Assembly (NCBI GenBank): GCA_964030475.1 | Contig: CAXIPT010000007.1 | Coordinates: 1,599,986 to 1,663,985 of the forward strand | DNA length: 64,000 nucleotides | Direction: 5' to 3' | Source: Tethya wilhelma | Lineage: Eukaryota > Porifera > Demospongiae > Tethyida > Tethyidae | In this document: piece by piece, positions 38,284-51,258 of the stretch | How positions within the stretch are numbered: the first letter of the stretch is position 1 | Layout: every line of letters begins with the position of its first letter | Notes under the pieces: generated by a model | Seen by the model: the letters and a program-made list of their open reading frames with translations, nothing else | The model's database searches: none | Told to the model about the DNA's origin: nothing | Translations under genes and position numbers: made by a program

Positions 38284-41066
38284 GTGTGTGAATCTCAACA
38301 TTTATTTATTGTCTTTCAATTTCATAAGTTGTGTGTGCATGTTCCTCCCTGTACAGTTCTTCACCCCCAGTCTCCAGTGTGCTGCCATGTTAGTCAACGT
38401 GTCTCTCCGTAGAGTGATGCTGGCGGTCCAAGCGATACAGGACCACAGGGAGCTAGAGGCCAGCGGAGAGGAAGGGGACGGGTCCCGGGGGGACAAGACC
38501 AAGGAGGAGATCACAAAGGAACTGGAGGTGAGAAATGGATGCTTGTGAGATTTAAATTTGTATACATCTATTTCCATTTGTATGTGGGCATGTAAATCTG
38601 GTGAGAAACAGTTGCTTGTAAGATAAAGTATATGACACTGTATTATCTATTTNAGAAAGTCCAATAGTGTATACCATGTTAAGTCTTGCCCACAGGAAGA
38701 ATTCTGTACACATTCTAACAGCCATTCAAGTCTTGTTGCTTTCTTTTTATGGTTTAGCCATTTCAGTCTCTCATTACATTTCCATCAATTGTTTATTCTC
38801 AATTTTTCAGAATTCTATGAATCACCTTTGTGTGTGTATACCAGTTATTCAAATTTTGTGTAAGTTAACCTGCAGTGATACTGAAGTGGCACCCACTAGT
38901 CTCAGTCATAGTAAGCCTTGTGATGCAAATAAATCCCTTATCATATAATAGTTAGAGACAAGTCCAATGCCTCTATACTATATAGAGGATTGAAGGTCCG
39001 AGGGTGTTACCAAGGGCTTGAGTGAGGACCTTTAAATACCATTGGACAAGGCCTCTAACTTGTTTAGAATATATATAGGCCTAATGGCCCTAGTAACAAA
39101 AAAGAACGAGGAATTCTATTGCAAAAATCTGAGCAACTATTACTAAGCTACCATAGATATGTACACTTGAAAATTCATCTGGCCAATTCGCAAGTTTGCT
39201 CTTTATCAAGCTAGCTACGTAGGCCTTGACTTGAAAGAGTTATTTTGTCTTGTTCACAAGTTTGTCGAGCAATGGACTGTTCTCCGTAGATACTAACAGT
39301 GAGTCTTCAAGTCTTCTTTTTGCAAGCTGACCCATGCAGATGGGAGTGGTTGTGAAATGAGTTCAGAGGTCAAACTTCAGAAGCGCAGCATCTTGCTAGT
39401 GCTTAAACAAGCTGGATGGTTTTTCAAGAAAACAAGAGAAGATACTTGTTACAGTACAGTTTGCCTCAGGCACTCAGAAGACCCTAAGCTCAATAGAGAC
39501 CTGTAATTGACCAACCAGATTACAGTATGTACTCTCTAAATTAATACATTGCCATAAATTGCTGGACAATTCTCATTTTACTTAGCCAACTTTCGCTTAA
39601 TTAGAACAGCCATTTTATATGTAGAGTCAATGGGAGAAAGCTTATGCAAGCTAATATCGACTTACCTTGAAAAAGGACTGATGTAAAGAAAGTCTCCGAG
39701 CACAAAAAAGTAACCGTTGCTCTTCTCTGGAATTTTCCCTGAGCCCACCATTGTGGCTGCTACTTTTCCCATTGACTCCAATAAAAAATGGCTAAACTCT
39801 TGAACTTGGACTTGGGAATCTGACTAAATATTTGAAACCTTGACACACTATTCCAGAGACCAATGGTCAAAGTTCACAAATACAGCATTGCATGACCTTC
39901 AGCTCCACCTCATATTTTTCCTCGAGGCTCTGAAAACACTGAAGAAAGCTGTATCTGCACATGCGCAAATACGTTTCTGCAAAGCCAAGTGCAAAGTGCA
40001 CAATTGCAAATTATTATGCACTGCAGATATTATCGCGTGCACATGTAATACAATACAAAATTTTCTAGTCCTGATACAACAAGCAAGAAAAACAAAGAAG
40101 TGTATGTATGTATAATCATGTATATATTATTATTAGAGAAACAGAGCACAAGAATCAGGTTCTCAAGAACTTGATAAACAAGAGATTAAAACATGAAGGT
40201 TATGGTCCAGTCAGAGCAATTAACGACAATAGTGTGGGAGTGAAACTTGAGTCGCCAGTCAGAGCAAAGTGCGTGTGTGAAACTCTGCCTACAAGACCCG
40301 AAAACAGGTCACTGATCAGAGCAAATAGAAACAACAGTGTTCATGTGTGTGAAACTCTGCCTACAAGACCCAAAAACAGGTCGCCAGTCAGAGCAAATAG
40401 AAACAACAGTGAGTGTGTGTAAAACTCTGCCTAGAAGAGCCGATTACTAGTCGCTGGTCGCTATTGTCGTTAATTGCCCTGACTGGACCAAAAACAGGTC
40501 GCCAGTCAGAGCAAATAGAAACAACAGTGTTTGTGGGTGGGGGTGAAATTCTGCCCGAAAACAGGTCGCCGGTCAGAGCAAATAGAAACAACAGTGTGCG
40601 TGTGTGTGAAACTCTGCCTACAAGACCCGTTAACAGGTCGCCGGTCAGAGCAAATAGAAACATCAGTGTGTGTGTGTGGATAGGGGGGGGGGAGGGTGAA
40701 ACTCTGGCTACAAGACCCGAAATTAGGTCGCCAGTCAGAGCAAATAGAAAACAACAAATTATAGTGTGTGTGTTTGTGTGTGAACTATGCCTACAAGACC
40801 CGAAAACAGGTCACCGGTCAGAGTAAATAGAAAATAATACTGCGTGCGTGTGACTAAATTGGTTACAAGACCATGCAGACCCAGTCAACTTAAACAAGCT
40901 TGTCCATGGAGCTGAACGATGGCTGGGCATGCGCACTACTATTTACCAAGTCCCAGGAGTACAAACGGATGACAGAAGCGTTTTTCTGACTCACATCTCT
41001 TCTGCAAACGTTCTGTAACCGCCAACGCAGGTTAATATTGGTTATTTATGGATTTAGACGGGCTTN

Positions 41067-41137
<71 letters not shown>

Positions 41138-44100
41138 ACCTATAGACGTGCAGCCTCCTCTTTGGCAGTGCTGGTGACCCTCACAACATCAAGATCCCTG
41201 CCCCGTGGGCCACAGGTCGACTCATCGAGACCATCCACCCTGTCAGAGACAACTACAAGTTCAAAGAGACCGTCTCCTTTCCCGGAGCAAAGAACCTCTA
41301 CTTGAAGTTCGACTCTCGTTGCTCCTCTCAGTATGACTACGACAAGGTGGTGCTCTACATGGGCGATTCCACGTCGGGTCAAAAGGTGGCAGAGTTTGGT
41401 GGCAACACTCACAACTTTGGAAGTAGGAGTGTACTTGGTAAAGGGTGGCCAAAAGACCTGGTCAAAGTAAGCAATTTTTGTATAAAACTAAGTTTGTCAA
41501 TCAATTGGACTTGTTTTGTCCAAGTTTTATATTTTCTATTTTTCCTCCTCTGACTGAGTGAGTGTGATTGATTTTTACTTCTATTTGTTACTCCTTTTAA
41601 GACACTGAGTTTACTTGTATTCGGTATCAAATTGATACTTCTACAGTATATTATATAAGACAGTTCAAGTGTATGAATTATATATTTATTCCGTGTTAGG
41701 TTGAAGGTGATACTGTGACGTTTACGTTCGAAATGAAGAGCGGTCGTGAACACAGCACTCCGGACAAGGCCATGTGGGGCTTCGCTTGTACCGTGAGACC
41801 TCAAGAATCAGCAGAGGAGGGAGCGACAGGTCTCCCCTTTGTCACCGATCTCTATCTCTCGCTGGCCTCCGTGTGCTGCTCTCTGATTGGCTGTTTGTAT
41901 GCTGGACCCTCCCCTAGTCCGGAGGAGGAACAGTGCCAACATTTGATGGACTTTGAACTCTTACAGAACTGCATTTGGTCCGTTGACGAAGGGTCGCCCG
42001 AAATTCTCCCCCTCGACGTGAAAAAGTTCCCCCTACCTAGCCCCTTCTCACACTCCCCCCTGCCCCCCGAGGTCATCCAACAGTTGAGAACACTCGTCGG
42101 GAAACCCCAGCCTACACTTCGTCCTAGCACGAGGGAACTGCTTCAACCGGATGTGCTAGAAGATGCCATCATTTCCGCTTGTCTCAAACACTACGGGCTC
42201 GAGTCGGCACTTGAAGTGCTCGCTCAATCCCCGGACTCTCCCCAATTGGAGAACACCAAGACTCACTTGGACGCCATCATCGCTCACGTGAACGGACTTG
42301 AGAGACGGCTTCAAGCACTTGCAGAGTTGGAGAGAAATTGGTGGCACGACGTGGAGGATATGACCAAAGTCGAACAGGCTACGAGTATCGAGCCTTTCTT
42401 TTTCACGTTGTTGCAACAAGAGAGCACGATAAAGAGCTTTGAGCTGCTCTGTTGCTTGAAGAACGTGGAAGTGAACCTCAATGATCTTCACTCGACTGCC
42501 AACCAGCTCCAGGACTTGCTGGAGTTGGATGTGGAGAAGAGAAGAAATGGCCAGGGAGATCAGCCAATGGACTTCACTCCAGTGGTAAGTTAATCAAGTT
42601 TGAGCTAGCATTACTTGCTAGAAATACATGGGGAAATCTATGGGGAATCTATTATGTACATTACATGTAGGCCTGCAAATTTGAACCGTGTATACCGTAG
42701 ATCTTCTAATAATTCGTCACCTCTTATTATTCGGCACCCTTTACCAGATTTATTGAATTTACCTCTAATTTTTCGGCAAAGGTCGTCATGTGTATATACT
42801 AACATATGCAATTGAGCATGCGCACGTGGCACATGCGATGAATAATCTCTAAAAATTCGGCAAAGCTCGAACATATTTATTTTTTTGCGCCGAATTTTTA
42901 GAAGATTTACGGTATATACATTTGTTGTATTAGCTCAGTGAGATTTGATCAACAAAAATGCTATGTATAGCAAGCAATTTTTGAATCAAAATTTCTTGTA
43001 ATACCATGTTTTGAAGATTTACCACACACACACATACACACACACTAACACTCTCAGACTCGTAGCCTCGTCAAAGGAGTGCGAGAGAGAGCAGAGCTCC
43101 TCCTCAATGTCACCATTGCCTCTGACGACTACACTGTGGCCAGTCCGAGGGAAGAGAAGCCCTCCTCTCGTGACGACTCCCTCACTGTCACCTCACCCAC
43201 CTCCTCCTACGTCAGGTCCATATCTGCTCCTCCCTCCGCCTTTGAGTTCGGACTCAGGTACCCAAAATTCTGGAGCTACTGTATACGAAATATACTTGTG
43301 AGAATACTCAGGACATGTAAAGTAGTAGCACAGAAAATTTTCGCGAAGTTTTATGATTAAACCAAATCATTTAGATTTCCATGAATAGCAAAGGAAGGGT
43401 ATTTCAATAAACTTTTTTGTGTCACAACATCCTGTGCAATACTTGTGTGTATGATTGTGTGTGTGCATGTGTGTATGTATTTGAGAGCTTTATTGATGCG
43501 TGTGGTTTGTACGTACATGTGTGTGGCTGTAGACGGCAGAAGAGTGGTGTGTCAAGGAGCAAACAGAGTCTTCTGGATGTACCAGCTTCTGTCGATCGTT
43601 CAAACCTGCTTGACCAGATATTCCAGTTTATCGGAACAAAACCAGAAGAAGCAGTGAGTTGTATTGCACAATATTATAGTGGGTACTTGATAGGTCAAAG
43701 AGAGCATCACCTTGGGTCTAAAATCGTCGTATTCGAATTAGCGAAGCTTTCAACTGATAACTACCGTATAGCGGGAAATTTTCGTATGGTGGAAATTTTC
43801 GTATATTTCGTATGCGGTTCGAATATACGAAAATTAAAACTGCGAAAATTTAACTTCCGCATTTAATTTATACGAGCGCGCGCCGCGTATACGAAATTTA
43901 AAACTACGAAAATTTCTTCTGGCGCGTTTATACGAAATTTTGCACCAACGAAAATTTCCCGCTATACGGTATTAGCCTTCCCAAGCCTTTCTTCAAAGGC
44001 TTTAATGAATAAATATGTTTTGGGTTTATGTTATTACCATGCAAATTGTGAAAAATTGATCCCTGCAAGTGTTCTATTTTGTTTTATGAAGAAATTCAAG

Positions 44101-47100
44101 ATTATACTATAATTATTCCAACAACAGGTATCTTGTGATAGTTTCCTGATGGCTGCCAGTAGGCAGTGGCGTAGAGGGGTGTGTCGTGTGAGGGCCCTTG
44201 GCTACCTCCACCAGCTCCTCACCAGCGATTCCGTCAGTCTGGCGGTCGAACACCTCCTGGCCTCCGTCAGTGCCGTGCTCCAACAGGGACCCAGAGTGAG
44301 GGACATTGCGTGCGGTGGAATGGCAGGCAAAGTGAGAGAGATCTTTGCCAGCGTGATGCACGCCGTCGTGGATCTGGCTAGCAAGCAACCGGCAGCCTGT
44401 ATCAACACCATTGCCATGCTCTGTATTGTACCGTACACAAGGTACTTGGAGAAATACACAATCATATGCCATAATTCCAGAAAAATATTTGCTAACTATC
44501 ATTTATATTTTGCTGTTTGAAGCAACTGTGAAAGATCAAATAAACTGCAATATTTCGTGGACATTTCTGCATGTCGTATTTTGCAGTAGTCTATCTAACC
44601 ATGCAGTGCCTATCACTTTTATTCATGTGATGTGTTTCTTTCTCTCCTGCCTCTAGACTTGAGAGCAGTGTTTGGTTCGAAGTGGTCTGGTGAAGCTTCT
44701 CGATCAGCTCTGCAGTCTGGTGGACTCCAAGAAGCCGCTGGAAGTGGGGGAGAGGAGGACGAGTCTCTCCATCGTGTCACCTCCCTTGCCTGGGCTCGCC
44801 TTCCAAGGTGCTGGCACGACACTGCGTTTCCTGGGAGACACAAACAGTTCTCTACTGTCATCAGGATTAGCACAACAGGTAGGTTGATTCACCTTCCTTG
44901 TAGCCTTCTGGGTACCTGGAAATGTCTTGGACATGGGTATCATGTACTGTACTAGTATTTTTGGTTTTTACTCATGGATTATACAATACAGTCAAATGTA
45001 TACTTTTAAATGAGATATTTTTTTTCTGAGTCAAGTTTTTTGAATCACCATAGTGTATGTTACCACCTATCTTACACACATCACANTGCTGCTGACCAAC
45101 CATCTCTCCCGTGCCATGGAGAGGCTGGTGGTCTCTGAGAGTGGGGCCTCCGAGGGTCTTCAAGATGCCCTCTCTCTCCTCCTGGGACTGGCCAAGAGTC
45201 AGATGGGTCAGAGCCATCCTCTCACACCAGCTTGTGTCTCAAAGCTGTTGCTACTGCTCACTGATCAGAGAACACTTTATATTATTATTATGATATCGTA
45301 ATTATACTAGAAAGGGTTGCTCCTAAATTTTGGCACAATTAACTATGCTAGCAAATTTTCAGTGCTGTCAGTCCATGATATAAGTACACTAAGTATATAC
45401 TGTAGTATTGGGATATTAAATTTGCTTTTACCATGTCNNGATTAATGGCAAAAATTAGGTGTAAAATGCGAATTCTTTTCATGAATTATCATTTAATTCT
45501 TTCGAATTGAACAAAATGTGAAACTAAGAAGTAAAAATTTTTAGTGGTGAAAATTTCCATTTACAGTATTTCTTTTAAGTTAATAAATTCAAAGTACCAT
45601 ACATTTTCTCTCTCCACTTGCAGGCCATCTCCCAAGCTTGTCCTCATAGCTCTCCAGCTGTGTCGCATCGCCCTGCCCCTGATGACCATAGCCGAGTGCT
45701 CCCAGGTCACTGTCCCTCCCCACCCCTCTCTCACACCCTCGAAAGGATGAAGAGGAGGAGAGCTCCGGGTCGAGCCTCGCGGCGGACATTGTGAAGCTGC
45801 TCCTAGCCAAACTGGCCGAGTATATTGTCCCCGGATGCATCACAAGTGAGTTGTAAAGTTAATATGTATCGGAGTTTTTGGTTCCTGGGTTTCATTACTA
45901 GGATAATATGCCTAGAAAGAGGCATCAATACTTCTAATAGTTTTCCCACGATTTTGACTGTTTTTCGACTATTTTGCGACTTATTTGCTGGTGAGAGAAA
46001 TCACTTTTATTGTATTCCAGTATGTACTTGCACAGTGTCTTGGTAACATTTGTGACCTTTGACCCTTAGGTTCCAGCAAAGCAGGTCACAGATGACGGTC
46101 ACCTTTCACCTCTTGAACCAGACCTCGCCCACTTAGCCACACCCACATTGGCACACACAAAAGAAGAGGAGTTTGAATCTGAAAGTGGACAGGCATCGTG
46201 TAGTCTACAAGAGAGAAAATGAGAGTGCAGCAGAGATACTGCAGCCACTCATCAGTCAGGACCCAAGGCAGTTCAGGTAGCAGTACATATCTTAGAAAAA
46301 AATATATAAAATTTGTTCTAAGTATAATATGCTGTGGAAATTTTCACTGGTGTAGTGAATCAATCTACATTTAGAAAATTTCATAACCATACAAAACATG
46401 TATATAAATGAAAAAAGAAAAACATCAAACATCTAAAATTTGCAGAAAATTTTCACCATATTATTATGCGTATTACTTACTAAATATTTCTTTCCTACCT
46501 CCACAGACTGAGTGGACATCGAATGCAAGAGGTGATGCAGATGGACGGGCCCTCACAGAACACGGTAGAGCTGAAGTAGTCACCGACTCCTATCGCTCCT
46601 GCCTCCGGCGGGCCCTCCGCTGGGCCACCATGGGCTTCACAGTGAGTGTGGAGTCACCGAGCGGCGCCCGGGGCGAGTCAACAGGTCAGTGTCGTGGACA
46701 AGAAGAAGGCCAAAGCCGAAGCTGCTGCTAAGAAGAAGAACCTCGAACTACTCAAGACAGATCCTCCACGTCCTTTTGTGAGCGGTCACATGTGGCATTA
46801 CTCCTTGGCTTCTGAAGTCATCGGGCTCCTGCACGGACTGCTCACGACACCAGAGCAGCCGAGGTGTGGAGCAAGGCCATCAAGAAGTCCGTGTTGCAGT
46901 CTCTCCTCTCCATTCCCGACTTGACTCCAGAGCTGGCTTCGTACACCGATTCTGTCCACTCTGATGTTGCCACGGTGCACAGCCTGCAACCAACCAGGTG
47001 ATCTCTCTTCAAGCTGCTTGCATTGCCTAACGCCACATTTGCAGCTCTCGGTGGATTCAAGGAGAGCATTCGCCCGGCATGAAAGTCAAAGTCCTTGGAG

Positions 47101-48026
47101 AAGGATGTGGAAGACTCGTACGGAACCATCCAAAGTATATCTGAACGTCGTGGTCTCGCAAACGTCCAATTTCCTCGATGACGAATTTTGTTTCGGAGTG
47201 AACAAGACTCTTGAAGTGCCCCTTTCGAGATTGGCACCACCTCAAAAAGATGTCCTCCCACTGAAACAGTTGGGAGTCACAGAGCAGCTCTGTCGTGCCA
47301 TCTTTGCTCTGCTCAAGACTACCACTCCCTCCCTGACACACGCTCACTCCAGTTCAGATGCCAACACCTCTCCTCTTGGCTTCTGTCGTCTCTTTGCTGA
47401 GCTTAGAACGAGGGCTTGTGCTGCGCTGGCTTATCACGTGAGAGATAAAGAATTTGCTGAGAAAATTGTCGAAGATTCTGAAGGAGAAGCTTTGGGTTCT
47501 CTCTTGCTCAGCGACGAGGCTCAGAGATCAAACAACGGTCTTCGTGTCTCACTGTTGAGAATCACTGTCAGAGTCTCAGGATGTTGTACAGAGACTGTGC
47601 TCGACCCGCTCCCCCCAGAATCGAGAAACCAAGAGTTGAAGTGAGTAGGATGTGTGTATGTGTGGGTGAGTTGGGGTGACATACAATAAGAAGGATTGCC
47701 TGGTTATATCTTCATTCTGCCACATTATTTCATATGTTCTTTCTCTCTCATGCTTACAAAAAATACAGCCTAAATCCATCAAACTAGACATTGTTCGTCC
47801 CTTGGCCAGCCAGTGACCTCGTGCAGCTTCACTCACAAGCTGACCTCTGTGACCTACCAGGGTCCCACGGCCTCCTCCGCTGCACCCATCCCTACCCCCG
47901 CCAATGGAGGCTCTCAGGACACACCCCAACCAAAGGGAGTCATTGTCTACGCTAACACTGCTATACCAGTACTAGTGAGTATTTACCTTTACTCATGTAC
48001 ATAAGTAGTNTAAGACTTTGCCATCC

Positions 48027-48076
<50 letters not shown>

Positions 48077-51000
48077 GGAGAGAGGGNCTGTCACATCGAA
48101 CTATACTTTAATATTAAGTTTGTAATAGGACTTGTGTACATGAAAAGTTCATTGGAAAAAAATCTTGAGATCTAGCTGGGATTCGTGTATAATTGTACAA
48201 AAAATATGCGATATGTGAATGTCTTATATTTCTTACCCAGGCACCATCGTTCTACTGGGAGCTTGAGGTGTCTCATCTTGGTGACAGTTCCTCGACGCCG
48301 CTCACATCTGCCATGGGTTACTCCCCATCCCCTCAGAAGCCAGCTGAGGGAGAGCAGTGGTCCTACCCCATGGGCTCTTGTCTCATCAGAAGGTAACCAT
48401 GGAGAGTAGTTATCACTATCTAGCCTTGTAATCTAGGCCCTTCTTCTACTTTTTTTAGTAAAATGTCTATATGTAGTCGTTAGATACTTATTGAAAAATA
48501 ACTACTTATAGTTGTGTGAGTTGTCTGTTTGTATTTCACAAATGTATATGACTGTGATTTTCGTTAAGTTAGTAGGGGTGTGGCAGAGTCTTAGATATCA
48601 AGCCTACTTATACAACATTACTTTGTTTTGTCTACAGTTCTGGCAGAGCTTGTCAAGTGAGCAGTGACAATTTCCTCGAGTGGAACACCTTCCGTTTCAA
48701 CAGTCCCCTCAAGAGTGGCGACGTGGTCGGCTGTGGGTGGGTCAAGAACGAGGAAGGATCACGCGGGACCGTCTACTTCACCCTGAACGGAGAGAAACAG
48801 ACCAACGAATTCCAAGACTGCCCGCCGAGTTGCTCCTTTCTTGACACATCCAGAAAAAGGTACCCACTTTGATGAATTTTAAAATTGTGCATGATTATGA
48901 GTATTTTGTGCATTTTTTTGTGAAAATTTGCTCAAGTGTATATGCATTGTTGAGTTTAGTATATAACATTGTATGTTACATTGTTTGAGTGTGTGTATAT
49001 CTTCCTCCTACCTTAGGCCAGTCGTGTTCGAGTCAACTTTGGGGATCGTCCGTTTGCCTACTCAGAAGGCCACGCCCACAGGAACGCTGCCGATATCCAA
49101 GAGGAAGGGGACACAACGGAAGAGTTGGTGGCCAACTTTGCAGTTCTCCCTTTCTCCATGTCCAACAGCGACAGCGAGGGGGAGGGGAGTGTGGGGGCGA
49201 GGGTGGCAGGGGAGGTGATTGAATTGGCACAATCTGGACCCCCAACAAGAAAACTGAAACCTCCCATTGCAACTATAGGTAAGTTCAAGTAATGTAAATT
49301 GTAAGATATTTGCTTATGAGCATTGTAACCTAATCACCTCTATGTATATAGATTGTACGATATATTATTATACACTTGCTCTATAATCATGGTCTTACAC
49401 TTGTGATTAATGATACAAATGCAAACATTCAAAGAATTGTTGTTTTTTTTTGAAATTATATAATGGTACAAATTATGTTCTTAGGCCCTGAAATTTGTAT
49501 TCATGAGCATACAGAGAAATCAATGTTTGTGAAGAAATGTTGTATTCACGATGATGTATCTATTATATCCATGATATTTTCCTCCTATTACACATTACAT
49601 CATGCCTTCACTTGATTGTAGGCTATGACTACGAGGCCTCCCAGGGCTACCAGTCCCAGAGGAGCTTCGACACCATGCTGGAGAGCGGTCCTCTCATCCG
49701 TCCGGTGGAGGGGTCCAAGAAGAAGAATCGGAAGAAGAAGGCTCTAGCTCCTCTCAGGAAGAAGACCTTCACGCCCTCTTGAGTGAAGGCCTGGGAGGCT
49801 AAAGTGTTTCCAGTCATCCAACGAAGGTTTCGCAACGACCAGGAACGAGAAGTCCGGTCTGGAACAGATCAAGGGTGCTCTTCAATTGGGAATGGAGAGC
49901 ATCGCACAAGAGACGGTCTGAGTTCTTGTACGAGGAAAATGGCGGTATTCCCAAGGACCTTCACTTGCCGACGATGGACGACGTGAAGGCCGAGCTGGGT
50001 AAGTTTACCATCTCGAGGGTGAAGAAGAGTTCAGCTGTGTGGTCAGAAGGAGCTGCCTATGCCAGGTGTGGAGTGAGGACCATGCAGAAGACACAGGGAC
50101 TCACCGGCATAGTCCTGAGTGTGGTGAGTAGGAGAGAGTACCATTGGCCATGACTGTATAACAGTATGACAGAGTACCTGTTTCATACATTTGTTACTAC
50201 ATTAATTTTTACCGTATTTAAATATTCAAAAAATGTTATTGTGACTAACTCTGTGACATTGTTCTTTATCTCATCTCTCTCCCCCCACAGTCCAATGAAG
50301 TTGTCCAAGTCGAATGCTACTTACAAAATGAAGGAGCGTTGGTTCGATTCTGGTACCCGGTCATGTACCTGGAGCGTCCTCCCCCGGCTACAGGAAGTCC
50401 TCACCCTCCGTGGTGCAGATGCTGCCAACATGTTGGTCCACAGGGAGCTCTTGAGGTGCGAGGCCTCTCTCACTAGCATGTACTGTCGCAGAGCGCTGCT
50501 CACTCTTCAGAAAACGTCTTCACGATCTGTTGACTGAACTCTTCAACCATCTTCAACTTGTGTCGGCCGAGTGTCTCGCCGAGACCATCTACCGAGGGTT
50601 TGAGCACCACGACCAATCCAGGACCTCACACCGTCACCAGCTTCAGCCCTCCACGCCATCACACTGTCACCCCTTCACATGTTCTACACCGATACAGAAT
50701 CGCATCAAGTGTGAACTTGAGTTGGCTCTTGGGAGTGTGTCACAAAATTTTGAGGAACTTACACAATATGTCTGCGATTGTTTGCAGAAGGCACCTCAAG
50801 ACTTTGGAGCCATGGAGATGAAGATTACCGATGCTAAAGAAGCTTGTGATATTGCTTTTCAAGATGCTGCATTCCTGCTTGTGTCTTGTGTGGATGAAAA
50901 GGGAACTGGGTCCAGTAAACCACCTCCCAGGTGAGTGAGTGAGTGTACAGTAAGTGTTGTGTTCATGTGACGTGTGTCATAAAATTTTCAGTCGTCTGAT

Positions 51001-51214
51001 CATCAGTAGGTCTAACAGACATGCCTTAGTTTAACCAACTAAGTCATTAAAATTATATATATATACGTAGCTGTAGGTTTTGTCCAAAAAATATATCATT
51101 TGAAAACATTTCATGCTGATGGTATAAGTTCGAATATTTTCATAGTAAATTTTTCTGTCTAAAGTAATTCAAAGGCCATTTGATTCTGATTACAATGGTA
51201 CAAGTTTCATTTTC

Positions 51215-51258
<44 letters not shown>

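Larger units (their letters stand above)
38528..41145 (+). other. Repeat-rich HECTD4 intron
   Basis: Contains an N (38653), an inverted repeat 38950-39063 (GTTAGAGACAAGTCCAATG with CATTGGACAAGGCCTCTAAC), the minisatellite at 40200-40850 and (CA)n before the acceptor. I see no gene in it. Confidence 0.6.

Noticed and set aside
40108..40826. Open frames reading VCETLPTRPENRSPVRANRNN
   Set aside because: They are translations of the minisatellite. Unit lengths are not multiples of three and the frame changes between units.
40200..40850. Possible CRISPR-like array
   Set aside because: Spacers are GT-rich variants rather than unique sequences of constant length, and this is animal DNA.
46408..47261. 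Overlapping frames on both strands taken as separate small genes
   Set aside because: The plus-strand pieces are shifted segments of one HECTD4 exon series, and the minus-strand ones are shadows.
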